Origin: Echiichthys vipera
Taxonomy: Eukaryota > Chordata > Actinopteri > Perciformes > Trachinidae
NCBI GenBank assembly: GCA_963691815.1
Contig: OY829656.1
Location: 13,186,412-13,250,411 of the forward strand
Direction: 5' to 3'
DNA length: 64,000 bases
Shown here: positions 32,794 to 46,960 of the stretch, piece by piece
Position numbering within the stretch: position 1 is the first letter of the stretch
Layout of the letters: every line of letters starts with the position of its first letter
The notes under the pieces: generated by a model
Databases searched by the model: none
Told to the model about the DNA's origin: nothing
The model's input: only the letters and a program-made list of their open reading frames with translations
Translations under genes and position numbers: made by a program

Positions 32794-35700
32794 ACAGCCA
32801 TCTTACAGAGAGAATTGCTAGCTGACACAGTTACAGCCCCATGAAGGTCAATGGGAAAAGGCACAGATGGCCTTTTGCACTAATTCAGCAACTTTGCAAG
32901 AGTGCTTGAACCAAACACTAACACGTGGAGTTGATTCACACACTAACCCACTTACACTTTGCCTGTTCCCTTAACGTCATTACAGCCATGTACATGCACC
33001 AAGAACACAGCATTACAGCATTTGGCTTTGTGAACCTCTTCATGATTTAGTTATCACAAACACAGTGACTAAATGCATGATTCCACGTCATGCACTACTG
33101 TGATGATGTAAAGGATTCACTTATATATTCACTGTTCAGTGAAAAAAGGGTAGACTAATGACATGCTATAATAGTATATAGTAATAGTAAATAATTAAGA
33201 ATAATATGTAATATATTTATTTAAATGTCAATGTATTTATGTAGTTATATTCTATTCATTTGTATTTTGGTTTGGTCCATCTTGTGACATGCCTTATTCC
33301 TTTTTTCCCTTTTTTCCACCAAAATTTGTGTGACAAAATGTTTTGACCGAGATGACAAAGAGTTGCACATCATAGCCTCACACTGGAAAAGGGAAGAAAA
33401 TTAGCGTGTCCACCCAGGTGTCATGTTTCCATCACTGCTGATTGTTAACCTGACTTGTCAGATGATTTGTTACACAGAGCCTGTCTGGCGCCGCCCATCT
33501 GGCACATAATTAGAATAAAATCCGGCAAAATAATGTGAGTGCATTTTTTTTTTTTTAAACATGACTGGTTGTTTCTCCATCGACAAATTGATGTGGGTGT
33601 AAATAATCAACCTGTTTTGATTTAAGCATGCTGAGGTCCCATGAGGCGTGCAGGTGAGGAGCCCAGGCGCTGTGGCTGAGTGCTGGTGTCAGAGGAGGGA
33701 GCCTCATGGCATCATGGTGGTTAAGTGAGGTGAAGAAATGAAGTGTGACTGGGTAGATATGACAAAGTCTAACTGTCACCTGGGCCTCAGGGACGCCCAG
33801 GTGACAGTTAGACCCAGCTGCTTCACAAGTTTAGAAGAGAGAAATGGTCATTAACCCTGTCACATTGATTCAGCTTTTTTCTCACCCATTCTGTGGAATA
33901 AAGCAACTGAAGGGCTGTAATGATATCCTTTTTTGCTATTGTTGCAGCGTCTACATTTTCTTTTGCTCAGCGTGTTTGTTTATTGTGTCGTCCAAAGCTC
34001 AATATATGGTGTTTTGTTATTACTGTGACATATTTGATTTTCTTTTCCCTGCATGGGTACTCAACTGCCTTTTGATTTTCTGACACCTGGGATTGTTAGG
34101 AAATACGGATAGAAACCAATGTTGTGTGATAATGAGGAATGTGCTGTCAGTCAGTGTTAGATCTTCCCACTTTTGTCGTATTGTATGTCAGTCAGGATGT
34201 GTGCAAACATACAGAGGCACACACATAAACACACGTTTGCTCTTTCTCTCTATACGTATATACAAAATACATATTTTGAGGACGCTCTCGGTTCTTTCTA
34301 TCTCTCTCTGCTGTCCGCATGCTGTTTGTTCATCAGACAAACCATCTGCTGAAGTTGTGTGTTTGTCTCTACACGCTGTCCCCTTGGCACACTGCTTCAC
34401 ATTGCGGCGCTCTACCAATTATCTGATGCATGCAGGACGCCCAGCGTGAGCCACTGCCCACTGCACAGGCATGAAGTCTGTGTGTTCACACCAGGTAGCC
34501 TCTCTGCATGTCGCCGGATAATGTGCAGAGCTGGAGGGAGTCATCTCTTCAGCTCTCTCCTCATCATTCATTTGGCGAGCTGATTAGCTCCTCTCTGTGA
34601 CCGGCAATAATCTACAGTCCTGTGTATTTCACGGCCCATTTCAGAATTAGTGCATCTTTATATGTTCAGGCCAATCTACAGTGTTTGTACTCCATAATAA
34701 ACGTTGCCTCTCTGTTTGTGTGCAATGTACCATGTAAAACAATAAGACTGGAGCTGTGAGCAATTGTAATTACACTGATTCCTCGTCATTTCATCGTATA
34801 ACATTTGGGTAGCTTCAGTTATGTTCTATGAGATGAAGTGAGGCTGAATTTAATGAGAATAAAGTATAAGTTAGCAAATAGTTTTTAAGTCAGAACATGA
34901 CCATTCAATTTCACTAACATTATGATTTATAGTGAATAATAATGGTAAAGTATAGAAGGGAATGTGTTGAAATCTAGCACACCCAGAAAACAATTAATAT
35001 CTTCATAAAGAATTCATACGCTGCGTGGCAGTCACGCAGCACAGCAAACCTTCATAGATTCCTTTGTGTCAGAAGATGAAAAACATCTCTCCTTCATCAT
35101 CTGCTGCGATACTTTCTTATGCCCTCTGTATATCTGTCACCTCTTTTTTTCTCCCCACACAACCCAATTCTTATCAATACTTCATCTAAATTGATTTGGA
35201 TGTTGCTTTAAGTTGTGCAAGTGTGTTGTGCCAAAGCCTGTCAAAAAAGCATGTCAGTAATTTTTTTTGGATTGATCTTTTATTTAGTAATAATTGGGAG
35301 AATTGAGTAGGGAGATAAGCGTGGCTTTGATTTTCGGAGGCTTTATCTGGCGTGCAGTTCGGCCCCAGTCGCTGCACATGTGGTAAGAGTTAGAGGAGTG
35401 AACTCATGCAGCCTACTGAACACTGACTGAAACATACAAGTGTTCCTGCAGGGTATAGGGGGATATTAGAAAAAGCCTGAAATTGAGAAATGTGATATGG
35501 GGGGCTCTGGAAGAAAAACAAAGTTATTTAAGCCGCAAGCCTTTCCTCTTATTAAAACAGTATCAAGCTTTTATTGAATTTAACATGTTTATGGTAGGGG
35601 CAACATTAACGGTCTGTGTGACTATGGATTTAACTGAGCCACTGTGATAGTCATCTTTGCTCACATTTTCATGCAAAACGTGACTTACTTGTGTGGGTGT

Positions 35701-37719
35701 GCATTTATGACTTAAGCCTTGTCTGAATGTGCGTGAGCATATGTTAGCGAAATGTGTTTTTTTCCCCCCATATAGTACAGAAAGCTTTCCAATGCAGTGT
35801 TCCTGTTATTTGTTGGCATTTTTTAAGTTGTTATCAGCACGCCCTTTCTTTGGCACTCCATTACATTCTCACTCTGTATCTAATAATCTTGTCATTTTCC
35901 ACCACATTTCCTCTACTAAGCAGTCAATTAGAGATGCAATACTTGTCCGCCTTCAAAATCCTCCTTAAATTGTGTCTAAAAAGGTTAATGTAATTTCAAA
36001 AGCATAAAGTGGATGGAATAGCTTGGATGTAAGTGTGTCTTACTCATTAGAATTCATCTCTACACCGACTGTCCTGGACTGGAATCTGATGGAACACAGG
36101 CACTGAATGAGTCAAACTAGTGTGATCTTTATAGCATTCTCCCTACACATAATTTACATTCAGAGAAACAGTGATGTAGTAATTAAAAATATATGGATCG
36201 CCAGTTTGAATACTTCTTTCTATTGTTAAAATGCACAAGTATCGGAGTTAATGTGTGCTCTGGCATCATCTTATCCTGTGTGTTGTTTCAGCAGAGTCTG
36301 AGCGACTGCAACCATTTTGTTCTGTTCTGTTTCTGTGACATTTATCAACATCACATCTGACAATAAAAGTTGAGATGTAATCACGATATATAATTGAAAG
36401 GTTATGAGGTAACACACAAGAGAACCAATGTCTCATATCTTATTTGGAAGTATCTATCAACTGTGTGATACCCCTGCTATGGCTGTTACAGTTTACAGTA
36501 AAAGCTTTTTGTCCCTTAAGGATTTGTGTCTGTATTTGTTATTTTTAAATTGGCACAGTAACTTCAACCTGGAGAGGCCATGGATTCAGCTTCCATGAGC
36601 AAAGGCATTTATTATTGTTGTAGCATCCTTATTTTTCACTCTGCAGTATAAATGTTGGTCAAGAATGTCAATCTGAGTCTTCAAGTAGTCTATTCTGTCA
36701 CATATATTGCAAATATAATACATTTAGAAAGCAAACATTGGTTTTAATTATTCACGTCTAATGCAGTGACAATGTGGGCCACTCCATTTTGTCAAGGAGC
36801 ACTTGTGAGAGTTCATAGAGAGAGCATTTTAAATGTTTTTCAGATGGAGAATGCACTTTTTAAGAGGTTCACTTTCAAGAGTTTAAAAAAACTCTATGGC
36901 AAGGTTATTTTCATAGAAATCCATACTGTACCTCTCAGCACAAGACTCACGATCCGAGCATGAACAAAACCACATGAGCTGGCAGCTGCACATATTTACA
37001 TCAGGTTTCCCCCACAATCCACTTCTAAGGACTGTGCTCGCGGCCATCTCTCAAGGAGCTGGTTTGTGATTGGTGGCATACAGGAGGGATCTAAAGGACG
37101 ACTAAAACATCTCAGTTTCAGGCTGAGAACAGAGGCAGAGCCAGAATCTCCCCTTAATCTTTGGAGTCACTGGTTTCTGTCTGAATGTGACAGGTCACAA
37201 AGCTCAGACTCTGGCTGATTCACTGCATCCAGCTCACGTTATCATCAGTATTGATTCATCTCCAATGTGTGTCTTTGTACTCCTCCTGAAAGCCTGTTGG
37301 CTCAAGGGTGTAACCTATTATCCATTTCTAGCAATAAAATAAATATTTTCATCCTCTGGGCTCACATGTACAGCCTAATAGTAGAGATAAAAGCATAACA
37401 TTTGTGATAGGTTTATATAGCTTCAGACAAAAACTGATAATAGAAAAAACTTGCATTTGGCACCTTCTGAATGAATCTTGAACCTTTGAATCATTGCAGC
37501 CCTCCTTCCACCTCACGATAGCGATAAGATGTCTCATTTCCGTACACCTTTATTATTCATTGTTGTGGAGGTGTTTTGTAGTTTTGTTCTCAGTGCATCC
37601 TCAATATGCCTGTGTTTAAGGCTTTAGACCCATATACATTGATATACCAAATACTTTATTTGTTCACTATTATCTTTTTAATTATACAGACAGGCATTTG
37701 ATTTATAGCTGCTAACTTA
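32790..37719. other. Mostly unique intronic stretch
   Basis: Holds the perfect hairpin at 33767-33813, a short gctgcgtg/cacgcagc palindrome at about 35021-35041, and a GC-balanced block at 34400-34760. No gene or transposon recognised. Confidence 0.45.
33767..33813. repeat. Perfect 19-bp inverted repeat with 9-base loop
   Basis: The left arm gtctaactgtcacctgggc (33767-33785) and the right arm gcccaggtgacagttagac (33795-33813) are exact reverse complements separated by ctcagggac. Pairing stops at both outer ends (a against c). It is too short for a canonical animal miRNA precursor. Confidence 0.95.
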
Positions 37720-38012
37720 AAGGCACTATATCACGCTCATTTTCAGGTTCATTCTTCATACCTCATATGTATTTTTGGTTTCTACTAGAACATGTTAACA
37801 TGTTTTAATGTTCAATGTTTTTTCCTCATACTGTCTGTCTGAACATACCTGTATTCATCCATTGAAACGCTCCATTTTAGCTTGATACTTTCTACTAAAA
37901 TATAGCTGTGAAATCACAACCTGAAGGCTCATTCAAAGGCACAATTACTGAATGTGTGCATTTCTCTGTGGATTGAGAGTTTTTATTGACTTTTATAGTA
38001 TGGGACTTTTAA
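37720..38012 (+). mobile_element. Dispersed repeat family A, copy 2 (internally deleted)
   Basis: Begins aaaggcactatatcacgctc and contains catactgtctgtctgaacat, cctgaaggctcattcaaagg and gtggattgagagtttttatt, the same order as copy 1. It lacks the central cctcccc/ctgattggtc part, so it is about 110 bases shorter. The terminal aaaggcac(t/a) occurs near both ends. Confidence 0.7.
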
Positions 38013-41000
38013 ATCGTACTCAGAACAGGATAGTATACAACACACCACTTCAGTCAGTAAATCAGTTTTATTACATCAGACGTCAAAGGTGATAAGATGG
38101 ATACAAATTAACTTTGTAACATGGGTTGCTGGGCGGGGCATGGGTGGTTGCTGGATGGATGGGTGTTATGCAGATGTTTCCCAGATAACAGGGATGAACA
38201 GTTTTTGGGTTTGAAAGATTGCCATCCTAATGAGGTCCCTGATGTACTCGAGTCCAAGCAGATGAAAGTGGTGACACATCAGGTCGCCTGCAGTAGAACA
38301 CACCCGAATTCAGACTGGCACTGACAGGTTGGGTTTTATTTTTCAGTGTTTTGCATATTAAGGGGTGTTCAGCTTTGTAGTATTTTTACTCCGATTGTAG
38401 AGAAACATCAAAAAGTAACTACATTTTGATCTCATGCCCGCTGCTGTGAGTTGTTAAAGCAAGCACATGGGAGTTGCTCTCTCCTCAACAGAGCAATGGA
38501 GACCTCTGTTGACATATAAACTGATATGAGGCAGGAGCCCATCTCAGATAAATTAGTTACCAAATTAACCCGTATAGGGTTCACAGTAGACGTGTGATTG
38601 ATGTGATCCTAGGTCTGGCCTCTGACCTCCTAAGCCTGAGGCTGTTGTGGGGACTGAGGCTGTAGATAGGATGTCTACCTCTCATCAGCAGACTGCCAAT
38701 CAGAGAGAAAGAGCCAGCATTAGCCCCAGCCTACTTCACCTCATGCTGAAACAGCATGATGGTGCTTTTATAAGCTTTTTACGGACTATAATTGTGTGTA
38801 TAAAGTACTTGTCCGTCCGTCATTCAGATGGAAGTTGAACCTTAATCCTCATACTGGAAGCTTTCCTGCAGTTTTAGGTGAAGAGGTTTTTATGCACGTT
38901 TTCATGTCTTTTCTTGAAACTTCCAAATCCTCTTTTCCCTCACAAAGCCTCTGTGAGTCCAGTAAATGTCTCTTGACACCTGGATAGCTGAGCATTTTTA
39001 TAACAGGCCATAACCTGGGATGTTTAAATGACACTGTCTAAAGCACATCAACCATCGACTTTGGAAATGGCTTACAGATGTGTCTTTTTTCCTTCTTGGG
39101 AATGTTGGCAAGCAAATCCACTAAGCGCCAAGGCTGAACAACTCTGAAGTGTAAAACATGTGAGATGATTTATTATTTCTACAAAACACACACAGTCTCA
39201 CATATGGGCTCGTAGCCTTGTGCCAATGGGACATCCACAGTTCTTTACACTTAATCTGAGCCTCTCATATAAACCAGCTAATTATAATTAATTTGACTAC
39301 ACTTAAGCTTGCAAAAAGCATATCATGGACGTTTATCCAATGCTTAATTGACACCGTAAATGGAATACATATTCATAAACACACATCACTGACTGCTCAA
39401 AGCTGCCTCGTACAGAATGTCAAATTTAATTGGGGCGTGCTGAAAGATAGATGTGCCTGCTGATTTGAAATATGGTATATCTTCGTTCATTCATATTCAT
39501 ACAGTTGCCACAGATTACTAAACTGCCCCAATTATAGCATACCATTGAGGAAAGATGAATTTCAATGAGTAAAAAAATGTAAATCTGTGTTATCATTCTC
39601 AGTAGTGACAATTTATACTTTTCAGCTGTCATGCATTTTCATGTTAATAACATACAGCAGTCAAGTTCCTATCTCCCTCAATGTTAGGAATACACACACA
39701 GCCCCTCATATAACATGGCAGAGGTTACTTTTATCCTTTTCCTTTTGGTTTTACAAATACCATCCACTTCTTTGTTAACTTTGTGTTTTTCAGGTGTATT
39801 ACTTCTTCAAAGTGAATATTCTACGGAAAACAAGGGTTTTTTTCAATCTCTGCTGAGCAGCACAGAGGAAGAAGTGAGACGTTGTGTTTGTAGTTTTAAA
39901 GATCAATGAGAAACTAAATTCATTCCTGATGGTTACCCTCCTTTTCACAAAAGCTCAGTTTCATTTTACGATAGACTGGTGCTACAAAAACAAGGACTTT
40001 GACGTGTCGTATTGAATCTTAATTAGAAAAAATACTGTGAAAAACAAATTGATGTTATCCACAGAAACCCATTAAAGCTCAATCAATTGAAATAAGCAAG
40101 TGGCAAAAATGAAAGTGCTGTCAGGCTCAGGGCCTTATCTGAGTAAGTGAAAGCAGGAGAGATATACCTCTCAGGTCTGCATTCCCCCTGTGCGACTGTG
40201 ATCTTTTCTCAGCTGCTTTTTCAGTATGACTTGGTGATAAAAGAGTGACCCACTCGCTTCCTGTCTGCGCAGCATGGGCTTCCACAGCAAAGCTGGCTGT
40301 TGACCCCGTCGACCTACGGGCACCGCAAAGCAGGAAGTGAAGTCTCTATTTGAAAATCTCACATCCTGCCATCTGCCTCGATTTTCAAATGCACCTAACC
40401 CCACCCTCTCATTTGACACCTCCATATCAACTCTACCACCCCCCGACCCCAACACCCCCAACCCAGCTGTCAAGACAGGCAGCCATCGGCCAAAACAAGG
40501 CGAGGACCCAGCACAGGCATAGCACATGAATTAAAGATTCAGTCGCAGGACAGGATGCACACAGGACAGCATTTTAGCGCTGTGTATGCACTATTGTCAA
40601 CATGTGCCTCTGTATGTTTAGGTCGAAAAGACAGTAGGACACTGATACACTGCATGTCAAAACACAGCCACAGCCACATCCCTGTGGAGAGAGACCTATC
40701 ACAGCACACTGCCGCTATTCTGAGCTATAAATACCTGATAAAGAGTTGTGCTGCTGTCATTTTATGCTCGTCGGAGTTCCAGTGTTTATTTAACCCACTT
40801 TCGTTTTCTAGAAACCTCTCTTTTTAATCATTAAAATGGAATTGCATTGTGTCCCTGTCGTGGAAGAATTAACAATAAGATTGAAGTTGAGATGAGCAGA
40901 TTAGATAGAGCCGGCGAAACAAAACCATTCCAGGGGAGAAAGGATATCAGACTTGAGATGCATTTCTAGAAATAATTCCATTTTCCCAGCACACAAAGAT

Positions 41001-41761
41001 AAAGCGCCAGAGTGTCTTCAGAGAACAAATGTGTCATAGCCCTCTCATTAGTTTGCCATGGTTCCAGTAAGTATCTTAATTAGATTATTGGGGGAATTAT
41101 GGGAAACTTGTGGCTGTGTTTGCCCTGGGCTTCCTTACTCTTGGTTACAGTATTTCAAGCTAATTATTTTGTTTTGTTGCTAAATCAGAGCTGCCTGATA
41201 CAATATGACCTCTTCTGTGTTCAACTGTAACTTGAAAGCAAAAATTATTTTCTTTTTTATCGTTTTTTTGCTGAATTGAAAGTGCTGCTAACATATACAG
41301 TATTGCAGTAGATGATGGAGAGATGTTTTTCATGAAGGTTTGCTGTGCTGTGACACAAAGAAATTAATTGTTTTCTGAGTGTGCTCGATTTCAACACATT
41401 CATTTCTATACTTTCCCATTATTATTCACTATAAATCAATGGATGAACATACTATTAATGCTAATTATGACTTAAAAATTGAGAATGTAACACGTTCCCA
41501 CTGTAAAGAACAGTACGTGAATTTTATGTACATTTTGTGTAATTTAGCAGAGTATGAGACGTGAGCTTCCTGGACATGCTGTAGCCTACTCAACTTGCCA
41601 CACAATGCATTGTCTCTCTCTGCGCAACAGCAGAGACTTTGAGCCAGGCTTCGCTTTTCAGTGTCTGGAGTGCTTACCAACCCAACTGTGAAATAAGTCA
41701 ATAGTCATTTGTATTTATTCTACAATGGAGCGTCTCAGACAGAGGGTGATTACAGGTTCAG
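38013..41761. other. Mostly unique intronic stretch
   Basis: Ordinary intron sequence. The Pro/Asn-rich frame at 40337-40522 lies over a C-rich patch (cccccgaccccaacaccccc) and is not taken as a gene. Confidence 0.45.
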
Positions 41762-42040
41762 ACCATAGACTGTATATAAAGATGGACGGCTGGACAGTGC
41801 TCCATAAAAGTGAAGCCAAAACATCTGGATCACCCCCTGGTGGCTGGTATCAGTATAGGTCATCAAACTTGCCCCTTCAAGTTAGCGGATGGGACATGGG
41901 CCACACTAAAAAGTCAAAGTACACCTCGAACAATTTTGTCCCAAAGATGGTTTCTCTGATTTTAAGTTGTTTTTATCACACTGATGTTTGTTCAGGTGCT
42001 TTTTTTCTGATCATTTTAATGTAATTACTTAATTGATGCT
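41762..42040 (+). mobile_element. Dispersed repeat family F, longer copy
   Basis: Runs from accatagactgtatataaag through aaaagtgaagccaaaacatc, caccccctggtggctggt, gttagcggatgggacatggg and caaagatggtttctctgatt to about 42040. These are hallmarks of a widespread teleost non-autonomous repeat. A degraded copy is at 5348-5478. It abuts an inverted family A fragment on its 3' side with no unique spacer. Confidence 0.75.
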
Positions 42041-42165
42041 TGAGAAAGTATAAACATTCTATGGTTTCAGACAGATGTATGAGGAAAAATAATGTGTTTT
42101 TGAACATTAGTAGAAACCCAAAATACAAGTATAAAAAGGAAAATGAGCATAACATGTCTTCTGGA
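42041..42165 (-). mobile_element. Dispersed repeat family A, copy 3 (inverted fragment)
   Basis: Read on the minus strand it gives agacatgttatgctcatttt ... tacttgtattttgggtttct ... caaaaacacattatttttcc ... cctcatacatctgtctgaaa, the 5' third of family A. It is truncated where family F begins. Confidence 0.68.
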
Positions 42166-43298
42166 GTGTTTTTAGGCAAGAAAGTAACCATTTACATTCC
42201 CAGCATGCGGTCAGTGAGTTCAGCTGACCATAGAGCTGCCAACTGGGATGATTACTACACATGTAAGAATAGATAGTTCTAATGTGTATGGTTAACAGGT
42301 CATTGTAAGCCTGTTAGCACCTATTATTTCAAAGGCCTTCATTATCCGCAATCTTGACAGCTTCAGTTATAATCTGAAAAGATTAAAAAGTGGAGGCTGA
42401 AAGACCATGTTCCAAGAATACTGGCCCCCCTCAGGTTTAACCCTTTATACTCAGGCTTAACTTCTAGCAACCAGCACTCACTCAGTATGTCTTATAAGCA
42501 GGTTTAAAGATATCTACAACTGCCTCTGGTGTAAAGAGGTGTATTTTTTATCTGACCATTTTAATTCAATCGTAATGCAAGAAATCTGTCAAAAATATGT
42601 ATCAGTTTTAGAGATTCTAAATTTATATTCCTGCATTTTAGAGAGAAATAGTTACAAATACAGATGTAATGAATAATGACAATTTTAAAGACTGGCACAG
42701 CCCCATTATAATCAGTGACCATTCTTGTCCTGTAGTAGCTCCGCCGTGTGTTTCAAGCAGCCTAGACATACCACAGACTGATTAAACTTTAACGAGCTCC
42801 TGAATACCATTTTCACCTCACAAAGCATCCAAGCGATTGGTGTCTTCCTTTTCACTGATCCCTCTAAAAAGCCTTTCAAAGTGCTGAGTGGAAGAGCTCT
42901 TGAGTTTGAGGAAGGGTACGTTCTCCGTGCAGCAGGTAGACCAAAGTAGTGTGGTGAGAGCGGTAATAAATACAGTTCTTTTAATACAATAGCTTTGTAG
43001 GTCACTCTGTGGAGAGCCGAGTTGTACTCACTCAGGCGGCTGCTCCTGCAGAGCCTGTGCGGCCCATAGACACAGGAACACGCAACCTTTAAAGAAGGAT
43101 TTGAAAAGGTCAAAGCACAGGCATGCAGAATAGTAATATAGGAGTGTGTTTCCAGAGGTCATAGGGTCAACATGGACTGTATTCCTCCATGTTTCTCTTA
43201 TCCTAGAGAGGTTCCTTTATGGAGTAGACTTTAACGATTCACTTTAGCATTGTTGACATTACATTCTCACATGGTCACAAACATGACAGCAACTTTGG
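42166..43298. other. Intronic sequence without recognised features
   Basis: Includes a 133-codon minus-strand frame at 42712-43113 with no domain I recognise and no splice context. The DNA there is less AT-rich than its neighbours, so an old repeat is possible. Confidence 0.45.
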
Positions 43299-44400
43299 GC
43301 CAGTTCTGACCGGATTTTAACATCCTGAGTGATCCGATCACAAGTGGACTGATCTCAGTGTGTCTGTTCAGAACTGGCAACAGAATGTGTCTCCAACCGT
43401 GACTTTTGTGAACAGTCGTGATTTGATGTCACTTACTCGCTCTGTATGCAACACATACACTCGTGCATAATTTCTGACTGCATATAGATAGCCTACAGTA
43501 TTCTAATGAAGAATTGTTTTTTGTTATAGTTGTTTCAATTGATACTCTAACATAAATCATTATTTCAGTAAAGAACAGTGAATAATGACTAATGATGAAC
43601 CGCTCCCTACAGCTTGTCTGTGGCGATGGACGTAACTTTTCTCTGCCCAATGGCGGTATGTGTTTGTGTGTGTGTAATATGTTCAGATTTTCAAAAGAAA
43701 TTAGGGTGTCTACTTGCGGTAAGTTGCGCAGGAAAGCAGAGTGAAAGGCATTTTTAAAAGTCAGCTTTATATTATCATTTGATGGAATTGTGTAAAGGTA
43801 GTGCTGATGAAAACTGCTTCATAATAAAAAGCTTTTAAATAACAAAATAACAGAGGAACTATGGTGAAGAATTTATAGGATTCCATTTTACAGCCGCTCC
43901 GGCTTGTCAAAAGCAAATGGGGATGTTGCAAAGAAAGGACAGGAATGTCTGTAGCAATATATCTGTCCAGACCACCTCCAAATGGGGACTGACAGATTCA
44001 GTCTGAATGCAGAGGCTGTGGCGGGTCGTCCTCCATTCGGTTCGATCGCCGGCTTCTCTGGTCCGCATGTCGAAGTGTCCTTGGGCAAGACACTGAACAC
44101 CAAATTGCTTCCTGTGCTCGCATAGGTGTGTGGATTTGGTTTGAATGATTAGATAAGATTAGCTGATGGGCAGGTAGTATCTGCCATTAGTGTGAATATC
44201 TGTGTGGATTGGTGAATGTGACAAGTACTGTAAAAGCACCTTGAGTGGCTAGAAGACTAGAAAGGCGCTATATAAGTCCATTTACCAATACATCCTTAAT
44301 GCTTAATGCGTGCTGGGTGTATTTACACCTGTACTTAGAGCTGTCCACTTGTGAGCTCAGGACGGATTTTAAAGCGGGTCTGAACAGGACCTTTGTCAAT
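43299..44400. mobile_element. MITE-like repeat fragments flanking a SINE
   Basis: A short palindromic copy lies at 43299-43381 (ggccagttctgac ... gttcagaactggc). A related block surrounds the SINE: 43965-44010 (agaccacctccaaatgggga) on the left and 44288-44400 (gtgtatttacacctgtactt, gtccacttgtgagctcagga) on the right. The right part, read on the minus strand, resembles the first copy (tccgtcctgagctcacaagtgg against catcctgagtgatccgatcac). The exact element boundaries cannot be fixed by eye. Confidence 0.5.
44011..44286 (+). mobile_element. tRNA-derived SINE copy
   Basis: A tRNA-like head has a B-box ggttcgatcgc at 44039-44049, preceded by gtggcgggtcgtcctcc in the A-box region. The body follows with cgaagtgtccttgggcaaga and cactgaacaccaaattgctt, then ggtgaatgtgacaagtactg, aaagcaccttgagtggctag and gcgctatataagtccattta at the 3' end. 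This is the layout of a common teleost SINE. Internal Pol III promoter boxes are diverged and there is no evidence of current activity. Confidence 0.78.
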
Positions 44401-45694
44401 TGCATTAAATTATGTATCTCCTTGAGAGATTTTTCCCCTCTCTGGAGCTGAGTTGACCCACTTCTGAGGATCTTGCAGTGAAGAGAGAGTGAGAGTGTCC
44501 ACCTGGACCTGGTTATAGGTGTGGTAAAGACAAGCTTACTGGGGGATGGTCTGTCCCAACGCACCAACCGGATCTTCACTCCCTTAAAGGCCCAGTCCCT
44601 GCTCCGCTCTACAGCTCAGATGATGTTTTAAGTGGCCGTTTGCCACATACTGTAAAGACGAATCACATTTCATTATTATGCCACTGTTTGTTTTTTTCTG
44701 TGGTTGTTACTAGGTTATTAGGTATTACATTAGCATGTGGTTTCCTCTTGATGGAGCAGGGAGGATTTCCTTAAGACTGAGTCGGCTAGGTCTCTGCCAC
44801 ATGACAGAGTGGGTGCTCTCCCTCTTTACTCCTCAGTCCCATGTGATATCGCTGTATGCTTAGTGACTCTTCTTCCACTGATCTAATTAGTCCCTCGACA
44901 CCTCTTTAACGGTCCGTATTTATCAGGAGCAGTAATTAGTACCTAGAATAGATATATTACTTTAAAAATAGTGGATGTGCTTGTTTATTAAAGTATTAAC
45001 AAAAGGGGGGCAATACTCTCCCTTATCCCCTGATATTAGTCACTTAGTGAGCCTGCTCATTCATCATACCCTTTCTGCAGTGTGTTTTTTTCTCCTACTT
45101 ATCCTTGTTTGTCTTGTTCTAAGTGCACATATAAAGTGATGTTGGATTAGGATTATTAATTACAGCAGCTCTCTTTGCCCCGTGTTACACAGTTGTTGCA
45201 TTAACAAAGTGTCGCCCATCTATTGTGTATAGTCACTAAGGTGCAAGGCTGGGAGATAACTACCTCTTGCTTTGGTTCCAATCAGGTTTAAGGAATCTTA
45301 CAAGAGAAAGTGTGCTAAACAGTGCTAGAAATGAGGAGGTCATTGATTTTTTTTTTTCTAAGCGACAGCTAGACTGCAACAGATACTACATTGATTGGAG
45401 ACTTCCTTGGGATAGTAGTAGAAAGCTAAAGGGGAGTTCGGAAGCTGGGAAACATTAGTCAGTGGAGCTTTGCGGTATCACAGTCCATCATGCGCGACAC
45501 AGACTACCTCAACACCCTGAGCTAATGTGGCCGCTCCTAAACCATCTTCTACTCTACAGCTCTTTCCCTTCCAACAAAAGCACTTTGCTATGCTGTAGTT
45601 CTTTTTTGAAATGCCACGCCGTCTCTTAAGCATGACCTCCTGAAACTCTCAACATGACAAAAATCCTGCAGAATCTAACTAATGTTGTTGAATA
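44401..45694. other. Intronic sequence without recognised features
   Basis: Unique sequence ending at a (CT)n tract. Nothing supported. Confidence 0.5.
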
Positions 45695-45720
45695 CTCTCT
45701 CTCTCTCTCTCTTTTTACAG
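45695..45720 (+). promoter_or_regulatory. Strong acceptor-like site (CT)9-TTTTTACAG
   Basis: A (CT)n run is followed by tttttacag ending at 45720, a near-ideal polypyrimidine tract and AG. Downstream sequence is open for about 60 codons and then runs into (TG)n with no usable donor, so an exon is not supported. Listed as a potential cryptic 3' splice site. Confidence 0.4.
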
Positions 45721-45898
45721 TTAGTTAACAAGTCACTGGATATTTTATTTTATAATTATTATGGTTTTTTTCTATCTGCCAACAAGCGAAACGGTTTGAT
45801 TCATATCCAAGAGATGAGCACAGAGCTTTCTTTCTCTAACCACGTTAATGAGACCCACTTTAGCAATTTTATTGTTACTCGAGGGGATCTTTTGAACG

Positions 45899-46960
<1,062 letters not shown>

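Noticed and set aside
42712..43113. 133-codon open frame (-)
   Set aside because: No domain, no splice context; possibly within an old unassigned repeat.
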